Source: Hymenobacter edaphi | Lineage (GTDB): Bacteria > Bacteroidota > Bacteroidia > Cytophagales > Hymenobacteraceae | Direction: 5' to 3' | Assembly: GCF_003258365.1 (NCBI RefSeq) | Contig: NZ_QHKM01000008.1 | Coordinates: forward strand, 1 to 64,000 | DNA length: 64,000 nucleotides | Shown here: piece by piece, positions 1 to 8,161 of the stretch | Layout of the letters: each line of letters opens with the position of its first letter | Numbering within the stretch: the first letter of the stretch is position 1 | Made by a program: the position numbers and the translations under genes | Notes under the pieces: model-generated | Databases searched by the model: none | What the model saw: only the letters and a program-made list of their open reading frames with translations | Told to the model about the DNA's origin: nothing

Positions 1-106
1 GTAGAACGGACGGGGGATGCTCATGTTTGCCGGGCTCGGCTGGCCCCAGGCCTCTAATCCATCTTACTCCCGTCCGTTGCGTCGTGGTCTAAGTTTAAGC
101 ATCCGC

Positions 107-364
107 TCAAACATAGGAGGCTCTAAGCTTAGATACTATTTTCTTAGAAGGATGCGGAAAGCTCAACGAGTCATAAATGCCGATTGTGTCTTGCTTGGTA
201 ATTGAATTGTGTGAAGTGGGTTTCGTTATTTGGCCAAAAACTGACGCCAGTAAGCTGGCTTCTTGCTGTTTATAATATCTCGAATCAGGAAGGTGATGCG
301 GCAAAGGATGGGAGCAGCCTAAACAGTAAAAGCCCAGCACTAAGAGTAACGCGAATAATTTCAT
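107..364 (-). CDS. Small putative lipoprotein, function unknown
   Basis: 85 aa. The N terminus has a basic residue, a hydrophobic stretch and a Gly-Cys lipobox (LGC at residues 15-17), so it is probably exported and lipid-anchored. The mature part is about 68 residues with no recognised domain. The region is clearly less GC-rich than the rest of the window. An AGCCTTTG sequence lies 6 nt upstream of the start, too close for certainty as a promoter. The supporting evidence is only the signal peptide and the open frame, so this may not be a real gene. Confidence 0.45.
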   Translation of the reverse strand: MKLFALLLVLGFYCLGCSHPLPHHLPDSRYYKQQEASLLASVFGQITKPTSHNSITKQDTIGIYDSLSFPHPSKKIVSKLRASYV

Positions 365-420
365 CAGATGATCAAAGGCTCGTTGCAGAATAGCCCAATC
401 TAACCAGCAAAAACAAAAAA

Positions 421-444
421 GCCGCCCCGGTCACCCGGGGCGGC
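421..444 (-). terminator. Rho-independent terminator of pruA
   Basis: Perfect 10-bp GC-rich stem (GCCGCCCCGG and its complement) with a 4-nt TCAC loop, flanked by six A on the left and five T on the right. It sits 27 nt past the pruA stop and could work in both directions. Confidence 0.9.
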
Positions 445-471
445 TTTTTGTTTCTAACCGTCAGCGGCCGA

Positions 472-2136
472 TTACAGGCCTTTGTCGCGGTTCAGGTCTT
501 CGGCCGGGGCGCTGCCCAGGAAGGGGTAACGGTAGTCCACGGGCGGCACGAAGGTTTCCTTGATGGTGCGCGGCGACACCCAGCGCAGCAGGTTCAGGAT
601 GGAGCCGGCCTTGTCGTTGGTGCCGGAGGCGCGGGCCCCGCCGAAGGGCTGCTGGCCCACCACGGCGCCGGTGGGCTTGTCGTTGATGTAGAAGTTGCCG
701 GCCGCGTGCACCAGCTTCTTGGTGGCCAGGTCCACGGCGTAGCGGTCCTTGGCGAAGATGGCACCGGTGAGGGCGTAGGGCGAGGTGCCGTCCACCAGCT
801 CCAGCGTCTTCTCGAACTGCTGCGAGTCGTACACGTGCAGCGTCAGCACCGGGCCGAACAGCTCCTCGCACATGGTCACGTACTGCGGGTCCTGGGCCAC
901 CAGCACGGTCGGCTCGATGAAGTAGCCTTTCGACTTGTCGTAGCCGCCGCCGGCCAGGATTTCCACGCCCTCGTCGTTCTTGGCATTGTCGAGGTACTTG
1001 GCCAGCTTATCGAACGACTTCTCGTCGATAACCGCGTTGATGAAGTTCGAGAAGTCCTCCACGTCGCCCATCTTGAACGATTTCAAGTCTTCCACCAGGT
1101 AGCGGCGCACGTCGTCCCAGAGGTTCGACGGGATGTAGGCGCGCGAGGCGGCCGAGCACTTCTGGCCCTGGAACTCGAAGGCGCCGCGGCTGATGGCGGT
1201 GGCTACCTCCTTGGCGTTGGCCGAGTGGTGGGCCAGGATGAAGTCCTTGCCGCCGGTTTCGCCCACCACGCGGGGGTAGGAGCGGTACTTCGACACGTTC
1301 TCCCCGATGGTTTTCCAGATGCCGTTGAACACCCCGGTGGAGCCGGTGAAGTGGATGCCGGCGAAGTCGCGGTGCTTGAAGATGACTTCCCCGGCGGTGG
1401 GGCCGTCCACGAACACCAGGTTGATGACGCCGTCGGGCACGCCGGCTTCCTGGAACAGCTCCATCAGCACCTGGGCCGAGTAGATCTGGGTGTTGGCGGG
1501 CTTCCACACCACCACGTTGCCCATCATGGCCGGGGCGGCGGGCAGGTTGGCGGCAATGGAGGTGAAGTTGAACGGCGTCAGCGCGAACACGAAGCCTTCC
1601 AGCGGGCGGTGCTCCAAGCGGTTCCACATGCCGGGCGCCGACTCGGGCTGCTGCTGGTAGATCTGCTGCATGAAGTGCACGTTGAACCGGAAGAAGTCGA
1701 TCAGCTCGCAGGCCGCGTCGATTTCGGCCTGGAACGCGTTCTTGCTCTGGCCCAGCATGGTGGCCGCGTTCAGCTTGGCGCGGTAGGGGCCGGCCAGCAG
1801 CTCGGCGGCTTTCAGGAAGATGGCGGCGCGCTCCTCCCAGGCCAGCTCCGCCCAGCGCGGCCGGGCGGCCAGGGCCGCGTCGATGGCCTGCTGCACGTGC
1901 TCGGCCGAGCCGAGGTGGAACTGGCCGAGGGTGTGCTGGTGGTCGTGGGGCGGGCTGATGCGCTGCACGTTGCCGGTGCGCACCTCCTGGCCACCGATGT
2001 ACATCGGAATGTCGCGCTCCTGGCTTTTGAGCGTCTTGAGCATGGCTTGCAGCTCGGCGCGCTCCGGGGAGCCGGGTGCGTAGCCCTTCACGGGCTCGTT
2101 CTTGGGGGCGGGGACGTTGAAAAAGCCGTTGGCCAT
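472..2136 (-). CDS. pruA: L-glutamate gamma-semialdehyde (P5C) dehydrogenase
   Basis: 554 aa. NAD-dependent aldehyde dehydrogenase that oxidises glutamate semialdehyde/1-pyrroline-5-carboxylate to glutamate, the second step of proline catabolism. The catalytic cysteine is C327 in QGQKCSAASR, and the conserved glutamate lies in VVGETGGKD. The length fits the stand-alone P5CDH subfamily, not the bifunctional PutA. The start at MANGFFNVP is chosen because the 16 in-frame codons upstream encode low-complexity Pro/Ser; a TACCTTTG promoter element lies 45 nt upstream. No proline dehydrogenase gene is next to it. The divergent neighbour encodes a SIMPL lipoprotein. Confidence 0.95.
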   Translation of the reverse strand: MANGFFNVPAPKNEPVKGYAPGSPERAELQAMLKTLKSQERDIPMYIGGQEVRTGNVQRISPPHDHQHTLGQFHLGSAEHVQQAIDAALAARPRWAELAWEERAAIFLKAAELLAGPYRAKLNAATMLGQSKNAFQAEIDAACELIDFFRFNVHFMQQIYQQQPESAPGMWNRLEHRPLEGFVFALTPFNFTSIAANLPAAPAMMGNVVVWKPANTQIYSAQVLMELFQEAGVPDGVINLVFVDGPTAGEVIFKHRDFAGIHFTGSTGVFNGIWKTIGENVSKYRSYPRVVGETGGKDFILAHHSANAKEVATAISRGAFEFQGQKCSAASRAYIPSNLWDDVRRYLVEDLKSFKMGDVEDFSNFINAVIDEKSFDKLAKYLDNAKNDEGVEILAGGGYDKSKGYFIEPTVLVAQDPQYVTMCEELFGPVLTLHVYDSQQFEKTLELVDGTSPYALTGAIFAKDRYAVDLATKKLVHAAGNFYINDKPTGAVVGQQPFGGARASGTNDKAGSILNLLRWVSPRTIKETFVPPVDYRYPFLGSAPAEDLNRDKGL

Positions 2137-2181
2137 AGCGGGGAATGTCAGGGGGCTTGGTGAAGGCGGGGATTGAGCGGG

Positions 2182-2189
2182 CAAAGGTA
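2182..2189 (-). promoter_or_regulatory. Bacteroidota -7 promoter element for pruA
   Basis: TACCTTTG on the minus strand, an exact match to TAnnTTTG, 45 nt before the pruA start. The following 5' leader shares a 16-bp block (2170-2185) with the region upstream of the OmpA gene starting at 52926. Confidence 0.6.
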
Positions 2190-2242
2190 AGATTTACACT
2201 CGGCCGAGCCGAAGCGGAGTATTGCTCACCCGAAGGATTCCG

Positions 2243-2249
2243 TACTTTG
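2243..2249 (+). promoter_or_regulatory. Probable -7 element for the SIMPL gene
   Basis: TACTTTG, close to TAnnTTTG but one base short in the spacer, 22 nt before the start codon at 2272. It is divergent from the pruA promoter. Confidence 0.45.
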
Positions 2250-2271
2250 CGCTGCTACCCTGCTTCCCCTT

Positions 2272-3006
2272 ATGCGCCGACTTGCTCCCGCTTTCGTGTT
2301 GTCGGCCCTGGCCGCTTGCACCACCGTTCAGCCGCTGCCGCAGTCAGCGGTTCCGGTCAGTCGGACCATTACGGTGTCGGGCTACGGGGAGGTCGTCACT
2401 TACCCGGACCTGGCGGAAATTACGGTCGATGTGTCGTTTGCCAAGCCGAAGCTGAAAGAGGCCACGGCTGAAACGCAGGCGGTAGTCGAGCAGGTAATTA
2501 CGGCCTCGCTGCCTTTTGTGCGCTCCAAACAGGATGTGCGGGCAAGCTTCGTGTCGACCAGCAAAGAGTACGCCTACGAAAAAGACAGGCAGGTGCTGAA
2601 AGGCTTCTCCGCCACCCAATCGTTGACCATCAAGCTAACCAACCTGAACCAACTTGAAGCGTACATCGAAACCCTCCTCGAAACGCGCATCAACGGTATC
2701 CGCAACCTAAGCTACGCCCATTCCAAAGGCGACAGTTTGCAGCTGGAAGCTCAAACCATAGCCCTGCGCAATGCCCTGGCTACCGCCGACAAGATGTGCC
2801 GGACCGTTGGCGCCAAGCGCGGGCAAGTGTTGCAGATATCCGAACAGTCGACCAACAGCAGCGGCTCGATGGATTCGCCCTGGGGCGAAGGCCAGTCCGT
2901 GAACATGGGGCTGTACGGCAAGGGCATGGGCGGCCGTAGCTTCAAGCTGACGCCGGAGCTGATGCACTTTCGCGGCGGCGTGCAGGCCACCATTGAAATT
3001 CAGTAA
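2272..3006 (+). CDS. SIMPL-domain (DUF541) lipoprotein
   Basis: 244 aa. Short signal peptide ending in a lipobox (LAAC), then the SIMPL/DUF541 fold: TITVSGYGEV near the mature N terminus followed by alternating beta strands and helices. Family members are periplasmic or surface-exposed with poorly defined roles (oxidative-stress or signalling links are reported for some). It stands alone, divergent from pruA and convergent with the HAD gene, with only 6 nt between the stops. Confidence 0.85.
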   Translation: MRRLAPAFVLSALAACTTVQPLPQSAVPVSRTITVSGYGEVVTYPDLAEITVDVSFAKPKLKEATAETQAVVEQVITASLPFVRSKQDVRASFVSTSKEYAYEKDRQVLKGFSATQSLTIKLTNLNQLEAYIETLLETRINGIRNLSYAHSKGDSLQLEAQTIALRNALATADKMCRTVGAKRGQVLQISEQSTNSSGSMDSPWGEGQSVNMGLYGKGMGGRSFKLTPELMHFRGGVQATIEIQ

Positions 3007-3012
3007 AAGCAG

Positions 3013-3705
3013 CTACAAAAAGCCTTTCAACTCGCTCAAACAGCTGATTTCGTAGGTCACCTCGGCTGAGTGGCGGCGCTGGGCGGGGTTGAAGTACACT
3101 TGGTCGATGCCCGCGTTGTAGGCGCCCAGCACGTCGCATTCCAGGTTGTCGCCAATCATCAGGCTTTCCCGGGCGGTGGTGCCGGCGCGCTCCAGGGCGT
3201 GCTCGAAAATGCGGCGGTCGGGCTTCAGGCAGCCGCTGGACTCGGAGGTGACGACTTCCTGGAAATAATCGGTGAGCTGCGAGGAGGCCAGCTTGATGTG
3301 CTGCACGTCCTGGAAGCCGTTGGTAATCAGGTGCAGCGTGTACTTGCCCTGCAGGTAATCCAGCACCTCGTGGCAGTACGGAAATACGGCCGACTTCAGC
3401 GGCAGAATATCCGTGAACTGGGCCGAAATCTGCGCCGGAACCTCCGCTTCGGGCACGCCCAGCTTGTGCAGGCTGCGCACGAACCGAATGTCGCGCAGCT
3501 CTTGCTGGCTGATCTTATTGGCCTGGTACATGCGCCACAAGGCGTGATTCACTTCGCTGTAGCGGGCAATGAATTCTTCGACCGGGAAGCCGTAGCGGGC
3601 GAAATCGTGCAGCGCATAAAGGTGGCGCAGGGTTTCGTCGGCGTTTTTCTCGAAGTCCCAGAGCGTGTGGTCGAGGTCGAAGAAGAGGTGGCGGTAGGTT
3701 TTCAA
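3013..3705 (-). CDS. yjjG: YjjG-family HAD nucleotidase
   Basis: 230 aa. HAD-superfamily phosphatase of the non-canonical pyrimidine nucleotidase (YjjG) type, which dephosphorylates nucleoside monophosphates in the cytoplasm. The nucleophile motif is FFDLDHT (D10 and D12), the motif III lysine lies in GCLKPDRRIF, and motif IV is MIGDNLECDV. Length is normal for the family. The gene is preceded by a short AT-rich stretch (3706-3735) that may hold its promoter. Substrate assignment is by family resemblance only. Confidence 0.85.
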   Translation of the reverse strand: MKTYRHLFFDLDHTLWDFEKNADETLRHLYALHDFARYGFPVEEFIARYSEVNHALWRMYQANKISQQELRDIRFVRSLHKLGVPEAEVPAQISAQFTDILPLKSAVFPYCHEVLDYLQGKYTLHLITNGFQDVQHIKLASSQLTDYFQEVVTSESSGCLKPDRRIFEHALERAGTTARESLMIGDNLECDVLGAYNAGIDQVYFNPAQRRHSAEVTYEISCLSELKGFL

Positions 3706-3751
3706 TTAAAAATCGAGAATTGAAAATTAAAAATTCTTCGGGCTGGTGGGG

Positions 3752-4072
3752 TTACGGCTCGATTTGCAACCGCTTCACCGGCTGATTGTTGCCCAGCTGC
3801 TGGGCCACGAGGTCGGCGGCGTCCTTGGGCTGCACGTCGCCGTACCAGATGCCCTCGGGATACACTACCAGGGCGGCGCCGGGGCCTTTCTTGCAGTGCT
3901 TGCACACGTCGAGGCAGCCCACGGTCTGCACCCGGTTTTTGCGCTTTTTGCCGCCGAGCAGCAGGCTTTTCAAGTCCTGCTTTTTCAGCTCTTTCTTGAT
4001 GGCCTTGGCCACGTCTTTGCCAACCTCGCTTTTCTGGTTGGTGCAGATGAACAAGTGGTGCTGGTAGGTCAT
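3752..4072 (-). CDS. Thioredoxin-like [2Fe-2S] ferredoxin
   Basis: 106 aa. Small cytoplasmic protein of the (2Fe-2S) ferredoxin/thioredoxin-like family. Four cysteines are visible at 10, 53, 57 and 60, the expected cluster ligands, and the tail IWYGDVQPKDAADLV is typical of the family. The start is 3 nt beyond the stop of the upstream arsR-type gene, so the two are almost certainly co-transcribed. The redox partner is unknown. Confidence 0.85.
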   Translation of the reverse strand: MTYQHHLFICTNQKSEVGKDVAKAIKKELKKQDLKSLLLGGKKRKNRVQTVGCLDVCKHCKKGPGAALVVYPEGIWYGDVQPKDAADLVAQQLGNNQPVKRLQIEP

Positions 4073-4075
4073 GGG

Positions 4076-4471
4076 TCAGGGGCGCGGCGTGCCGGTCCAG
4101 TGGCGGTTTTGCAGCTTATACGCGGCCAGCTCCCGGTTCGACCAGAGCGTCTGGTAGGTTTTCTGGTCTTTCACGAGTTGCTGGTCGCGCTCCATGTAGC
4201 CGAGCTGTTGCTGCAGCAGCTCGGCGTATTCGTCCTTGATGAAGTAGAACATCCAGTTGTCGAGCCGGCGAAAATTCACCAGACCTGCATTTTTCAGGGC
4301 GGATAATTGCCGGGAGACTTTCGTCTGGGTGAAATCCAGCACCTGCTCCAGGTCGGAAATGCACATTTCCTGGTTGCGCCAGAGCAAATGCAGGATTCTC
4401 ACCCGCGACTCGTCGCCCAAGGCTTTATATAAGCCGAGGCCGAATGCAACGGAAAAGTGTTTGAGACGCAT
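4076..4471 (-). CDS. ArsR-family winged-helix regulator
   Basis: 131 aa. MRLKHFSVAFGLGLYKALGDESRVRIL is the classic ArsR N-terminal helix pair, and FTQTKVSRQLSALKNAGLV is the recognition helix-turn-helix, followed by the wing. No CxC-type metal site is visible near the DNA-binding helix, so it may sense something other than arsenic or cadmium. The start is placed at the conserved MRLKHFS; longer in-frame starts add only Arg-rich non-conserved sequence. It is co-transcribed with the ferredoxin (3-nt gap). A TACCTTCG element lies 44 nt upstream. Confidence 0.85.
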   Translation of the reverse strand: MRLKHFSVAFGLGLYKALGDESRVRILHLLWRNQEMCISDLEQVLDFTQTKVSRQLSALKNAGLVNFRRLDNWMFYFIKDEYAELLQQQLGYMERDQQLVKDQKTYQTLWSNRELAAYKLQNRHWTGTPRP

Positions 4472-4515
4472 CTTTTGACCAGCCGCCGGGTTATGTAGCC
4501 GGCGGCCCCTGGCCA

Positions 4516-4523
4516 CGAAGGTA
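4516..4523 (-). promoter_or_regulatory. Probable -7 element for the arsR-ferredoxin operon
   Basis: TACCTTCG on the minus strand, one mismatch to TAnnTTTG, 44 nt before the start codon. Confidence 0.45.
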
Positions 4524-4557
4524 CGCCAGGGCCACCCGAAGCCCCGCGAAAGCGCCC

Positions 4558-4565
4558 TATCTTTG
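4558..4565 (+). promoter_or_regulatory. -7 promoter element for the gene at 4587
   Basis: TATCTTTG, a perfect TAnnTTTG, 21 nt before the start codon. It supports the start at 4587 over an in-frame ATG at 4563, which lies inside the element. Confidence 0.65.
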
Positions 4566-4586
4566 CTTATCCTGCAAACCGCTGAC

Positions 4587-5264
4587 ATGCCCCTGATTGC
4601 CCGTTTTCATTCCCTGTTGTTGTCGTTGCTGCTCGTGCTGGCCGCCGCGCTGCTGCCCGCCCGCAGTGCCCGGGCGCAGGGCCAGCGGCAGGTCGTCCAG
4701 TTTTCCGGCATCATCGCCACCGGCGACTCCTTGCTGGGCGTGCCCGGCGCCGCCGTATTCGTGCCCAAAGCCGGCCGCGGCACCAGCACCAATGCCTACG
4801 GCTACTTTTCCATCCCCGTGCTGGCCGGCGACTCCATCGTCATTCGCAGCCTGGGCTACCGCAACCAGTACGTGGTCATTCCGCCCGACTACCCGCGGCA
4901 GAGCTACTCGGTAATTGTGCAGCTCAAGGAAGACGCCACGGTGCTGCCCGAGGTGCGTATCTTTCCCTACGTGACCGAAAAGGACTTCAAGCGCGCCTTC
5001 CTGGCCCTGAAGCTGCCGCAGGAGCGCGGCACGGCCACCGCCGAAAACCTCAACGAGCAGATCATGCGGCGCATCTTTATGAACGCGCCCGTCACCAGCA
5101 TGGCCAACTACCGCCAGACCATGCAGATGCAGCAGCTCGACCAGCAGCGCAAGTACGGCACCGCCCCCAATCCCTACAGCAACAACCCGCTGCTGAACCC
5201 CTTCAGCTGGCTGCAGCTGATCAACCAGATCAAAAACGGCGACTTCAAGAAGAAGGACGAATAG
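4587..5264 (+). CDS. Secreted protein with carboxypeptidase-like regulatory domain
   Basis: 225 aa. Signal peptide through ARAQG, then a CarboxypepD_reg-like beta-sandwich of about 85 residues (FSGIIATGDSLLGVPGAAVF, TNAYGYFSIPV, VIRSLGYR), the fold also found at the N terminus of TonB-dependent receptors. The remainder is a helical region rich in Gln/Asn without a barrel. Such stand-alone proteins are common in Bacteroidota and usually uncharacterised. Periplasmic or outer-membrane associated by inference. Confidence 0.75.
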   Translation: MPLIARFHSLLLSLLLVLAAALLPARSARAQGQRQVVQFSGIIATGDSLLGVPGAAVFVPKAGRGTSTNAYGYFSIPVLAGDSIVIRSLGYRNQYVVIPPDYPRQSYSVIVQLKEDATVLPEVRIFPYVTEKDFKRAFLALKLPQERGTATAENLNEQIMRRIFMNAPVTSMANYRQTMQMQQLDQQRKYGTAPNPYSNNPLLNPFSWLQLINQIKNGDFKKKDE

Positions 5265-5283
5265 CGCGGCCGGCTCACCCCGC

Positions 5284-5327
5284 AGTCATTGCGAGCGAAC
5301 CGAAGGTCGACGTAGTCAGGCGAAGCC
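5284..5327 (+). repeat. Dispersed intergenic repeat, copy 1
   Basis: Shares GAGCGAACCG, AGGTCGACGTAGTCA and the leading GTCAT with copies at 35378-35419 (inverted) and 49299-49335. All copies are intergenic. Confidence 0.6.
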
Positions 5328-5380
5328 CGCGCCGGAAGGCCTAGCCAATCTTTCTTCCAGTTAGGAGAAACGCTACAAGA

Positions 5381-5421
5381 AGCACCGCCCGAAACCAGTA
5401 TCTGTGGTTTCGGGCGGTGCT
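5381..5421 (+). terminator. Terminator-like hairpin
   Basis: 17-bp perfect stem beginning AGCACCGCCCGAAACCA with a 7-nt loop, followed by GTTTTGG. It lies 116 nt past the stop of the gene ending at 5264. Confidence 0.7.
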
Positions 5422-5653
5422 GTTTTGGTTACTGCCAGTGGAACCGTTGGGCTGCCAGAGGAAGGATTGGCGACGCCTGCCGGCGGGTGCTTTGGCTACG
5501 CCCCGCAACGACAACCCCCCAAACCCTACGGTGAGCCTCCTTGTTGTAAAGAGTGGTGCGTAACCAGCCGCGCGGTTTCTCGGTAAAGCCTGACCAGGCC
5601 GCCATGTGCCACCGCGGGTCTATCTGGGCCCGCCTAAATATCAGGTTTGCCCT

Positions 5654-7030
5654 ATGGACACGAACCTTCCCAAATCGGCGCACCCGCGCCTGGTTATCAT
5701 CGGCTGCGGCTTTGCCGGCCTGCGCCTGGCGCAGGCGCTCAAGCACGACCCGGTGCAAATCGTGGTCATCGACCGCCACAACTACCACAACTTCCAGCCC
5801 CTGCTCTACCAGGTGGCCACCGGCGCCCTGGAGGCCGACAGCATTGCCTACCCGATCCGCAAGATCTTCGCCGGGCAGAAAAACTTCTTTTTCCGCCTCG
5901 CCGACGTGGAGCAGGTGAACCCCGACACCAAAACGGTGCACACCAACATCGGCGACATCGGCTACGACTACCTGGTCATTGCCACCGGTTCGCTCACCAA
6001 CTTCTTCGGTATCGAGAGCGTCGAGCGGAATGCCATGCAGATCAAGAGCATTCCGAATGCCCTGAACCTGCGCAGCTACATCTTCCAGAACTTCGAGAAG
6101 GCGCTGCTCAAGGACGACCCCGAGCAGCGGCAGGCCCTGCTCAACATCGTGGTGGTGGGCGGCGGCCCGACGGGCGTGGAAATCAGCGGCTCACTGGCCG
6201 AAATGCGCCGCACGGTGCTACCCAAGGACTACCCCGAGCTGGACCTCTCGCAGATGAAAATCATCCTGGTGGAGGCCGGGCCGGCGCTGCTCGGGCCGAT
6301 GTCGAAACAGTCGCAGGACGACGCGCTGGGCTACCTGCAGAAGCTGGGCGTGGAAGTGCGCCTGAACACCGGCATCAAGCGCTTCGAGGACTGCCGCGCC
6401 TACTACTCCGACACCGAGTTCATCCCGACGGAAAACCTGATCTGGGCGGCCGGTGTGAACGGGGCCGCCCTGCCGGGCCTGCCCGAGGCCACCGTCACGC
6501 GCAACAAGCGCATCAACGTGAACCGCTGGAACGAGGTGGAGGGCCTGCCGGGCGTCTTCGCCATCGGCGACGTGGCCAACATGGTGACCGAGGACATGCC
6601 CAAGGGGCTGCCCATGCTGGCCCCGGTGGCCCAGCAGCAGGCCGACCACCTGGCCCACAACCTGCGCCGCCTCGCCAAGGGCCAGCCGCCCGAGCCGTTC
6701 AACTACCTCAACAAGGGCGTCATGGCCATCGTGGCCCGCAACAAGGCCGTGGTTGATTTGCCCAAAAACGTGCATTTCAACGGCTTCTTCGGCTGGCTGA
6801 CCTGGCTGTTCGTGCACCTGATGACGCTGGTGGGCTTCCGCAACAAGGTGGTGGCCTTCATCGACTGGGCCTTCAGCTACTGGAACTCCGACAAGGCCCT
6901 GCGCCTGATCATCCGCCCCTTCAACCGCCGCGACATGAAGGACGACAAGGGCAAGCGCGCCGCCGAGCACCAGACCGCCACGCCCCAGTACAACCCCACG
7001 CCGCCCGCCATCCAGACGCCCGCGGCCTGA
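5654..7030 (+). CDS. ndh: Type II NADH dehydrogenase (NDH-2)
   Basis: 458 aa. Single-subunit, non-proton-pumping NADH:quinone oxidoreductase that feeds electrons from NADH to the quinone pool. An FAD-binding GxGxxG is at residues 17-22 (GCGFAG), and the NADH-binding VVVGGGPTGVE at about 166-176. NFQPLLYQVATGALEADSIA is characteristic of NDH-2. The C-terminal amphipathic/hydrophobic part (GFFGWLTWLFVHLMTLVGF) anchors it to the membrane, and a Pro-rich tail follows. The start at MDTNLPK is preferred over one 16 codons upstream. A TTTG lies 4 nt before the ATG, so the mRNA could be nearly leaderless. Confidence 0.9.
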   Translation: MDTNLPKSAHPRLVIIGCGFAGLRLAQALKHDPVQIVVIDRHNYHNFQPLLYQVATGALEADSIAYPIRKIFAGQKNFFFRLADVEQVNPDTKTVHTNIGDIGYDYLVIATGSLTNFFGIESVERNAMQIKSIPNALNLRSYIFQNFEKALLKDDPEQRQALLNIVVVGGGPTGVEISGSLAEMRRTVLPKDYPELDLSQMKIILVEAGPALLGPMSKQSQDDALGYLQKLGVEVRLNTGIKRFEDCRAYYSDTEFIPTENLIWAAGVNGAALPGLPEATVTRNKRINVNRWNEVEGLPGVFAIGDVANMVTEDMPKGLPMLAPVAQQQADHLAHNLRRLAKGQPPEPFNYLNKGVMAIVARNKAVVDLPKNVHFNGFFGWLTWLFVHLMTLVGFRNKVVAFIDWAFSYWNSDKALRLIIRPFNRRDMKDDKGKRAAEHQTATPQYNPTPPAIQTPAA

Positions 7031-7106
7031 TAGCAAGTGGTAAACTCCTGAAGTGACCCGCTTTATTCGGGCAAGTGTTCCTGGCACTTGCGCACACCCG
7101 ACAAAA

Positions 7107-7148
7107 CACAGCAAGGCCCGCCAGCGAATGTTGGCGGGCCTTGCTGTG
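7107..7148. terminator. Bidirectional terminator hairpin
   Basis: 17-bp perfect stem (CACAGCAAGGCCCGCCA and its complement) with an 8-nt loop, between the convergent ndh gene and the lipoprotein gene. Confidence 0.75.
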
Positions 7149-7161
7149 TGAAAGCCGACGC

Positions 7162-7590
7162 TTAATTGGGCGCTGCGGGCGACTTCTCAGCGCAGGCTGT
7201 GGCCGAGACATTGCTCAGCGTGTACTTGGTCATGCCCGAGGGCGCGTCGTTGGCCAGGCACTGCAGCTCGGGGCCCGTGCCACCCCGCGTCAGGTTGAAG
7301 TACAGCTTGGTGCCTTGCTGCGTGAGGGCGCCCAGCTCGGTATAAGTGGACACGACGTGCTGGTAGGTTTTGACGCCGGTGCCGTCGAAGTCGAACTGAA
7401 TCGTCTGGCCTTCCTGGGAGTTGTGGAGCTGGATGAGCGTGCCGGCCATGCAGGTCTGGCGCAGCACCGTGCCGCTCACGCAGACCGGGGGGCACGTCGG
7501 CTCTACCGGTTCAATGCAGGTTATCAGGTTGCAGCTGCTGGTGAGCAGCGACAGGGCAGCCAGCGGCGCCCACAGCAAGGGTGTTTTCAT
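7162..7590 (-). CDS. Hypothetical Cys-rich lipoprotein
   Basis: 142 aa. Signal peptide with lipobox LLTSSC, start chosen at MKTPLLWAPLAALSLL. The mature part has several cysteines that could form disulfides in the periplasm and a C-terminal beta-rich part. No family recognised. Confidence 0.75.
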   Translation of the reverse strand: MKTPLLWAPLAALSLLTSSCNLITCIEPVEPTCPPVCVSGTVLRQTCMAGTLIQLHNSQEGQTIQFDFDGTGVKTYQHVVSTYTELGALTQQGTKLYFNLTRGGTGPELQCLANDAPSGMTKYTLSNVSATACAEKSPAAPN

Positions 7591-7727
7591 TGGAATAAGC
7601 AGGTTGGTGAGGATGTAGCTCAAGGAGCTGCTACCCACCCGCTTTCGTTGCACCTATCACATAAAAATGTGAAACGCCGCGGGGCCCCGACGTTTTGCCC
7701 AGACCCCGCGGCGCTACCCCGCCCCGG

Positions 7728-8102
7728 CTACAGCGCGTACTCGGCCAGGGCGCGGCTGATGTCGAGGATGTTCTGGTCGTTGCGGAAGGTCTTGCTGATG
7801 GGCTCGGCCGCCCCGCGAATCCAGATTTTCAGCTCCGCGTCGAGGTCGAAGTGGCCGGTGGTTTCGGTGCTGAACCGCTCGATGCTGCGGTAGGGCACGC
7901 TCAGGTATTCCTTCTTCTTGCCCGTCACGCCCTGCTTGTCGAGCAGGATCAGGCGCTTGTTGGTGAAAATAATCTGGTCGCGCAGGATGGCGTAGGCCTT
8001 TTCCACCCGCTCGTCGGAGGCCAGCAGGCGCTCCAGGTCCTGCTGAATTTCCTGCGCGTCGTGTTCGGAAGCGTTGCCGAGAAGGCCGTCGAAAATGCTC
8101 AT
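7728..8102 (-). CDS. Bacterial PH-domain protein
   Basis: 124 aa. No signal peptide. A short helical N terminus precedes a bacterial PH-like fold: AILRDQIIFTNKRLILLDKQG and KKEYLSVPYRSIERFSTET are the diagnostic strands of the bPH family, and a C-terminal helix closes the barrel. Cytoplasmic; role unknown. It follows the HEAT-repeat gene by 59 nt on the same strand and could be co-transcribed with it. Confidence 0.85.
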   Translation of the reverse strand: MSIFDGLLGNASEHDAQEIQQDLERLLASDERVEKAYAILRDQIIFTNKRLILLDKQGVTGKKKEYLSVPYRSIERFSTETTGHFDLDAELKIWIRGAAEPISKTFRNDQNILDISRALAEYAL

Positions 8103-8161
8103 GGGGTTGGGGAATGGATGATGAGGCTGGTAAGCTACGGGATAGTGCTGGCAGAAGGCCC

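Larger units (their letters stand above)
5265..5653. other. Intergenic region with repeat and terminator
   Basis: 389 bp without a credible gene. It holds a dispersed repeat copy (5284-5327) and a strong hairpin (5381-5421). The remaining 230 bp before ndh contain nothing I recognise apart from a TTTG 4 nt before the ndh start. Confidence 0.6.

Noticed and set aside
5-78. Inverted repeat AACGGACGGG...CCCGTCCGTT at the window start
   Set aside because: Arms of 10 bp are 54 nt apart with no associated gene or transposase; too weak to call an element or attachment site.
448-2163. A 571-codon plus-strand open frame opposite pruA
   Set aside because: It is a GC-rich antisense shadow: Val/Gly/His/Arg-rich with no domain, while the minus frame encodes a complete P5C dehydrogenase.
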